Assembly: GCA_038501195.1 (NCBI GenBank)
Contig: JBBPUQ010000005.1
Location: forward strand, 1,178,001 to 1,242,000
Length of the DNA: 64,000 nt
Reading direction: 5' to 3'
DNA from: Nemania diffusa
Taxonomy: Eukaryota; Ascomycota; Sordariomycetes; Xylariales; Xylariaceae
Numbering within the stretch: position 1 is the stretch's first letter; every line of letters begins with the position of its first letter. The position numbers were made by a program, and so were the translations under genes. The notes beneath the pieces were generated by a model. It was not told where the DNA came from and made no database searches. It was given only the letters and a program-made list of their open reading frames with translations. Shown here piece after piece: positions 58,001-64,000 of the stretch.

Positions 58001-61000
58001 GGGAAATCTTCCGGACCATATTCATTGGCGGCTGGAAAGTGCAGAAAGTGGGCAGCATATCACTAAAGAACGGACCACTGCATAAGAGTCATTGCTCTGC
58101 GTGATGGAGTTGCACCGACTGCTGACTCGAACTGCCTTAGACACGTCAAGGTTGCGTCTTGTGCGCCGACGATAAGGCTAGGTGGTCCGAACTCCAGTTT
58201 TGTGGACAGGCGCGACAAGGGACTCCCGTATACAGGATACCGTTCCCGTATTTCTTTTCGCCGGTTGGATCCATCGGGAGCGGTAGCACAAGAAATGCCG
58301 CCGAATTGGGGGCAGATCGGCTGGGTACTTTGAGTGATGACCGCTCGATATGCCTCCACAGGATGCCTTTTATCCATCTAGACTAGTGTGATGCTGTGCT
58401 CTATCAACGCCTCAGCGTCTGCCCGACTACATAGACAGAGGGCTGTCGACTAGTGCCCATCCTCTTTTTCAGCAACTCGGACAAGCGGAATTAGAGAATC
58501 GAGGCCACTTGCAGGACGGATTGCACATTTTGTTGCATATACAGGGAGCCGATAAGCTGATTAGTAGCATTCTCTGTCGTATGTATATACATAGTAACAA
58601 TATCAGTCGAGTTTGGAGGAGATTAGGATGTATACGTAGGTTCTGCATACACTAGCTTAATCCTGGCTGGTGTAAGTTTAATATGGGGGAACAACACCTG
58701 GTGGTAGTTTTGATCTAGCCAAGGCTCGCTCCGGACTTACTAGACAAGAGCTACCGGGTAGGAGGAAACTGCCATGAAGTGTTAGGTAACTTTGTACTCT
58801 GTAAGCTGGTATTGTTCTAGAAGGAAGCCCTCTAGCGCAGTTTGACCGAGGTCCCAATAGTCCGGATGCCCTGGCCGTCATCTTTGTTCGGTCTCGTTCG
58901 GTGAACAAAAAATAAAAAGGACGGTACCCTAGGGCTTAATGGATGGTTCTCGGTTCCAATCTTCGACCCATCTCGGCTACTTGTCTCGGGCTACCTGGGA
59001 CCTATTTTCGATATTGTACCCATTGCACACCGGTATCCTGGGTCGGCAATAAATCCTTGATATGGCCAAGATTATTAGATTGATATGGGGAGGGAGTAGT
59101 TTTGGTTATGTATTATGATTATGGCTGTTTCAGAATGTCATTTTGAGCTTCCCATGGTCCACATTTTCAGTATTGAATTCTATAAGTAAGCCAGAGCCCT
59201 ATTCACGGCTAGCTGGCATTTTGGGAAATGAGTGTGGATGCTGTTAAAAAGTGTGAATGCCTCTTTATTGCAGGGCTTTTTGTGAACAATGAGTCGGTGA
59301 GTCATACTCGTGGTGTAGGTAGTACCAGTCTTGTACAGTAGTACAGAGTACCTATCTATAGATAGTACGTGCTTAAGCTTGGCCGTAATTATGTAAGTAT
59401 GGATTGCAGCTGTATGCTGCTACTTGTTCTGTAGATACAGAGCTACCAGCTTGGAAAGCTTAAGTAAGACGGGAATAAAGGCGGGAAAGGCGTAGCTTCA
59501 TTTTAATTAATAATTACAATTGTGTGAAGTGATACTGACTACTTATCTAGGCTGAGCGAATGCGTAAGAAATGAGACATACTGTAAGTTTGGCCTTTGAC
59601 AATTGTCTTAGCTTATAAAACAAGGCTCCGTTCCGTTAGCATCTGTAGGAAGGATTTGAGGTCTCCATTGCGGGGCCTGAGCTTTACCTACTGCGTACAC
59701 TTAGACCTTGTAGGAGCAGTGGCGCCTTTGGTAGCCTGACCTATGTAGAATGCCCACATATAGGTATTGTGGCACAAATTGCATGTATCTATAGCGTGCT
59801 GTGCATGCTAAGTGGTACGACCTGAGATACTTTTTGCTAGGTCTGTGGATATGCCTAGCACACTAAGTTAGGGAACGCGCCATGGCGACAGATGACAGCA
59901 GACGGGATAATCATCAGCTCAATACGTCCTGGGTAAGGTGTACGCCTGTCTACCTAATCTTAGGTACCTACAGTACCTTTAGGATACCTAATATACATCG
60001 GTATGAGGTGCTAATCATTGATAATAATAGCACGGATGCCTGTACTTAGCTGACCGTGCCTTGTCTCTCTCTGCTACCTATAAGCATCTTGCCCGCATTC
60101 ATCGAGCTTCCATTTCACCAGCGTCTTATCTCTCTCCATCTGTTAGCTGCACATACAGTTGTAAGACTAGAACAAAAGTCGCCCACCAGCCGTTAAAATA
60201 TCTAGTAGGTATATAATTTTACTGTGCATGGTTAAAACTACAAACACATCAGCTTTATATACCTACATGGAGCGTCTTCCATGCCCGCACACTTCACGCC
60301 TTACTAACAAAGGCTACTGCTCCTACGCTAGATACCTCCTACTTACGCATACCTACAGTACAGAATACTTGAGCTCAGTGCATCGGCTCTGAGGGGCATC
60401 GCTGGGCGCATTTGCGTAACCCGAGAAAACTCAAGATACCTACTACATACTACGCATACATACGACATACGACATACGGGCCTCATGAAGAGTCCAATGA
60501 ACTGATTGCGATCTATTGATAGCTGCTAGGCCGTCTCCGCTCCCCCCAACCTTATCCTACCTGTCCACCAGTAGCCTGCCTTGCCTTTAGGTATGTAGTA
60601 TTCTGTACCTACGGTACTGTGCTTATAACCCTGTCTACATACATAATCCATATATTGTCTTGGTGGTACCTACCTCCGCACTTCACCAGTAGCGTACCTA
60701 CCTACACATACAGCATACATACCTTCCTCCTACTATCTACAGTACCTACCTACTCTACATTTACTTCGACCCTGCATCACCAACCCGCACTTCCTTCTCG
60801 TCCATTGGTCTTTGTCAAGCTGCCCTGCACATAATCTTCCGACCCCCAATGCCCACATCCCGAATCCAACGAGTTAACTTGCAAGATAGACTACTGTGCC
60901 GCCCCTCTCCTCCCTACCCTACTACCATTTACCGACCTCCTCATACATAGGCCAACGAGGACAAGCCTGCCTTGATACCGCCCGCCTCCTCCGCCCACTG

Positions 61001-61238
61001 CCTATCGCCTACCGCCTAGCCAAGGTCCTGTCAGTACCAAGGTTGAGCCGCCTGATCGTCGAATAGGTCTTTGCAGCCTGCTTCCGCCTTTGCATCTACC
61101 CCTGGCGAGTGCTATTCCACGTGTTGTACCCCCGGTACAGTACTATAGGGTCGGCGAGCAGTAGGACTATGCCCTCGCTCCCCTCACCGGACACTCGAGT
61201 CTCCAATTTCTAGATTTCTTCTAGATCACTGTCGTAAC
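55048..61238. other. 6.2-kb gene-free region
   Basis: This is the longest stretch without a supported gene. Frames at 56853, 57578, 58063, 58678 and 60619 are short and featureless. The left 500 bp is probably 3' untranslated sequence of the preceding gene. TACCTA-type motifs become dense from about 59940 to 60760, and CATACGACATACGACATAC repeats lie near 60455. No tRNA, 5S rRNA or transposon end was recognised. Part of it is probably the long 5' region of the BUD2-like gene; a long non-coding transcript is possible. Confidence 0.5.
59940..60760. repeat. Dispersed TACCTA / TAGGTA motifs
   Basis: The motif appears in nearly every line (for example TACCTACCTACACATACAGC-like sequence near 60697, and TAGGTACCTACAGTACC near 59962), with ACATAC and CATACGA units between. 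It looks like the same family as the cluster upstream of U2. Confidence 0.65.
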
Positions 61239-61328
61239 ATGCGCCGGCTTTTCCAGTCCCTCGCCCAGCCTTTTGTCTTGCGCTCTAGATTCAACAAGTC
61301 CGCCGTCCCGAATGCGCCCCCTCCATGA
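61239..61328 (+). other. Upstream ORF (29 codons) in the BUD2-like leader
   Basis: An ATG at 61239 opens a frame of 29 codons (MRRLFQSLAQPFVLRSRFNK and nine more) ending at TGA 61326-61328, about 180 bp before the main start. If it is within the transcript it could lower translation of the main frame. No transcript start is known. Confidence 0.35.
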
Positions 61329-61508
61329 CCAGTGCGACAGTACCATCTTTAAATTATTTATTGCGGCTGGACGACCAGGTGGAGAATAACTACACCTGTG
61401 TATACGCTGCTGCCGCTGCTGCTGCCGCCACGACGCACAACATACAGGGCGCTCTTGAAACCTGTAGGAAGCCGGCCGGTCCCCAAATGTCCATCCTTAT
61501 CAGCATCC

Positions 61509-64000
61509 ATGCCACAAAACCGAGGATTGAGTGGCCTTTTGCCGCCCGAGATGGAGGACACGATGCGTGCCACTCGTGATAGTACTCCTTCGGACTGGTC
61601 ACAGAGTGCTGCGGGAGATGCTGTTTCGCACCGCTCGATTAGGATATCTAGCAGTAATAGTACGCGCTCAAGTCATGAGCCTCCTTCCTTAGCCCAGGGT
61701 ACGGTCCGCGCCGTGACACCTGATGCACACGAGAATGGGTTTACCTCAAAAGATGCCGGTGCACCTCGAATATCCCGGGGCTTTGGCACTACTTCTCCCC
61801 AGCAGAGCTCACCGAGGTCTATTAGGGGAGGGGAAAGGGGAGGGGAAAGAAGAAGGCAAGGAATAGTCTTTCAAGATGAAGTGTTCGGGGAGCCTGTGGA
61901 CAACACTCCATCAAGCCCACCCTCTCAGCGAGCTAGGCCGCGTACGCGCACCTTAGACGAGACACTAGCATTGCGACAGGCATCTGCAAAAGTTCCCACC
62001 GAGATTCGACATAGGATGGGATCATTCTCCTCATCTGCTTCTCAGCCGTTGATTGAAAGTGACGTTCGCCCTCCGCCTGGCGTACCGGAAGCCACGACAT
62101 ATAGAGCTACAGCACCCTCCAGACCACTGGATGTAAAGACCTCGGTTGCGCCGGCTAGAGACAAGAAGCCCAGTAGCAACCGCCTGGCAAAACGCAGCGC
62201 CTCTCGCCCAATCTCTCCAACACTCTCTCCACCCCCTTCCGTAGACTCGCTCCTTCTTCCCATACCTACAGATGATGCGAACAGAATGCTGTCGCTTATG
62301 AAGAGATTATGCGGCCGTATGAAGGGTGACGTCGAATATCAGGGTGGCCCTGGTGCTCCTTGGTATGAGGGGATTTTCTATATCGACGAGGACAAAGGTA
62401 GCCTGATGTTTGATTCAGGTCACAACGGACCTTTCCATATCACGATTATAGGGGACCTGCGTGGGTGTAGAGTTCTTCCATGTAAAGCTCCGGACGATGG
62501 TGCGAGATGCCTAGAACTTTCTAGCATAAGGATGGGTGTAGAAATTATCTTCCGGCCCCTTAACCCTGATGACACAGATCTTTGGCTTGCTAGTTTGCTT
62601 TGTTGGCAACAGATTCGACCTCCGGGGGCCCGACTCGCTAGTGCGAGAGGTTCTAGCTCCCCTAATCTTGGGCAACCATCGGAACCGAGAAAGAGAGGTT
62701 CTTCTACGGCTACACGCGCCAGAGACCCCGCTATCATCAAGGTTGGGAACGTGTTGCTGTGGGACAAAGGCGCCGCAACGTCACCTCGAGCTATCGTTAG
62801 ACGTCCGTCGACCCGAGATCTCCGCTCAGGATCGACATCCTGGAGAAGAGTATCGTGTATCTTGCAAGATAACGGGGAATTCAAGTTGATGACGGAAAAT
62901 GACGTGACGGTACTTTCTGTTATCGATCTAAGCCAGCTTTCACGATCTGCTGTGCAGAAGTTGGATAGATCTGTTCTGGAAGAGGATTTCTGTATTGCGG
63001 TCTTTCCCGTCTATTCTGCAACGTCGAAGCAGCTCTCAATCTTCCGCCCTGTCTACATTGCTCTCGATTCAAGGGTTCTTTACGAAGTTTGGTTCGTTCT
63101 TTTAAGAGCATTTGCCATTCCGGAATTATACGGAATTGAAGCGTCCACGGGCCAGATAACTGAGATACAAGATCGCAATGGCGACTTCGATGGACAAATG
63201 TTTCGAATCGAAAAGTCCATTCAAGTCAAGGTGACGGAAGCCAAGTTGCAGCATACAATAGGGCCGTCCGAACGGTACCACCCCCACCTCAAGGAACGAG
63301 ATCCGCTGGTTGGCAATTATTTAGCGGAGGTTGTCCTCGACGCCGAAGTACGGTCTCGAACTGCGATTCAATCGGACACAAAGAACCCCTTTTGGCGAGA
63401 GACCGTGCAGTTTTGCGAACTGCCTGCCACTCTCCCGTCCCTCTCTGTTATTCTGAAGAAGTTAGATGGGAATCTTGACAGCCTAACACATCAGGTCCAG
63501 GCTTCTTTGGGCTTGCCTAGAACGGGAAACCTAATGGAAACAGTTTGTGGAGTTGTTGAGATCTCTCTAGACAAGTTAGAAAAGGGTAAAGATCAGGAGC
63601 AGTGGTACCCCGTGTATGATGAAAGACAAGAAACTGTGGCTACCATGCTTGTAAAAGTTGACCATTCGGAGTTGATCGTACTCACTACCAAGGACTATAA
63701 GCCGTTGTCTGAACTTTTGCATCAGTTCAGTACTGGATTAACAACCCAAATCACCCAGTCAACGCCCGGAATGCTGCGACGACTTTCCGAGATATTTCTG
63801 AATATCTTTCAAGTTTCTGGCTCCGCCAGTGAGTGGCTTATGACCTTGGTCGAAGACGAGATCGATGGTGTGGGGAACCAGAATAGTATGAAAAGACTAC
63901 GGTTTAGCCGACGCATGAAGTCAGACGATTCTTCAGCCTCTGCTACTGACAGAGAGCAGCTTGTTCGCGATATGAGCAAGAGTTTGACCGGGGAGGCCAA
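61509..64000 (+). CDS. BUD2-like Ras-family GTPase-activating protein (3' end beyond the window)
   Basis: The frame is open from 61509 to the right edge (830 residues). ATG 61509 (MPQNRGLSGLLPPE) is the first in frame after the stop at 61350; ATG 61551 is the alternative. Residues 1-250 are Ser/Arg/Pro-rich. A PH-like domain spans about 265-365 (GPGAPWYEGIFYIDEDKGSL). A second PH-like region lies at about 405-545 (SWRRVSCILQDNGEFKLM, then LYEVWFVLLRAFAIPELYG). A C2 domain follows at about 560-680 (IEKSIQVKVTEAKL; VVLDAEVRSRTAIQSDTKNP; FWRETVQFCELP). From about 740 the RasGAP domain begins; its arginine finger would lie beyond the window. This order fits BUD2/CLA2-type GAPs, which switch off the Rsr1/Bud1 GTPase and guide polarity at the cortex. 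No intron is seen so far. Confidence 0.8.
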   Translation, partial: MPQNRGLSGLLPPEMEDTMRATRDSTPSDWSQSAAGDAVSHRSIRISSSNSTRSSHEPPSLAQGTVRAVTPDAHENGFTSKDAGAPRISRGFGTTSPQQSSPRSIRGGERGGERRRQGIVFQDEVFGEPVDNTPSSPPSQRARPRTRTLDETLALRQASAKVPTEIRHRMGSFSSSASQPLIESDVRPPPGVPEATTYRATAPSRPLDVKTSVAPARDKKPSSNRLAKRSASRPISPTLSPPPSVDSLLLPIPTDDANRMLSLMKRLCGRMKGDVEYQGGPGAPWYEGIFYIDEDKGSLMFDSGHNGPFHITIIGDLRGCRVLPCKAPDDGARCLELSSIRMGVEIIFRPLNPDDTDLWLASLLCWQQIRPPGARLASARGSSSPNLGQPSEPRKRGSSTATRARDPAIIKVGNVLLWDKGAATSPRAIVRRPSTRDLRSGSTSWRRVSCILQDNGEFKLMTENDVTVLSVIDLSQLSRSAVQKLDRSVLEEDFCIAVFPVYSATSKQLSIFRPVYIALDSRVLYEVWFVLLRAFAIPELYGIEASTGQITEIQDRNGDFDGQMFRIEKSIQVKVTEAKLQHTIGPSERYHPHLKERDPLVGNYLAEVVLDAEVRSRTAIQSDTKNPFWRETVQFCELPATLPSLSVILKKLDGNLDSLTHQVQASLGLPRTGNLMETVCGVVEISLDKLEKGKDQEQWYPVYDERQETVATMLVKVDHSELIVLTTKDYKPLSELLHQFSTGLTTQITQSTPGMLRRLSEIFLNIFQVSGSASEWLMTLVEDEIDGVGNQNSMKRLRFSRRMKSDDSSASATDREQLVRDMSKSLTGEA

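Noticed and set aside
58063..58386. Overlapping plus and minus frames of 75-104 codons
   Set aside because: Neither has a recognisable motif, and they share the same low-complexity spacer.

Overview
The window is nuclear DNA of a filamentous ascomycete (Pezizomycotina, most likely a sordariomycete-type mould). The evidence is split genes with many 50-130 nt introns (GTRNGT-like donors, CTRAY branch points, YAG acceptors), fungus-only families (HET, fungal N-terminal Helo-like domain, DUF1996, fungal mitoribosomal mS35 and mL58) and a U2 snRNA of the fungal type. I rebuilt exon structures by hand and checked codon phase across every junction; where a junction stays ambiguous, the entry says so.

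The left part (about 1-38 kb) looks accessory. It opens with a divergent pair on one 930-bp promoter: a very large beta-rich protein of unknown family that runs off the left edge, and a 1065-residue protein with a ComEC-type metallo-beta-lactamase head and an unknown C-terminal half. This pair is my best candidate for an undescribed system. Next come a HET-domain gene, a TPR-MYND gene, an NmrA-like oxidoreductase, a secreted DUF1996 protein, a two-helix membrane protein, a Helo-like/ankyrin protein with a broken NACHT-NLR relative upstream, a secreted PLC-like phosphodiesterase, a DOMON/cytochrome b561 protein and a secreted Ser/Thr-rich protein with eight exons. Intergenic DNA here is AT-rich and holds an inverted repeat and short repeat clusters.

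The right part (about 38.6-64 kb) is mostly conserved housekeeping: tRNA-Val(CAC), GPI11/PIG-F, translin, U2 snRNA, mS35, ALG13, an F-box-like Cys-rich protein, mL58, a Ser/Pro-rich disordered protein and the first half of a BUD2-like RasGAP. Its spacers are long (up to 6.4 kb) and full of a palindromic TACCTAGGTA-type motif that is sparse on the left.

Functionally, the left part groups genes typical of fungal non-self recognition with secreted and surface proteins. The right part covers splicing, mitochondrial translation, GPI-anchor and N-glycan synthesis, and polarity signalling.
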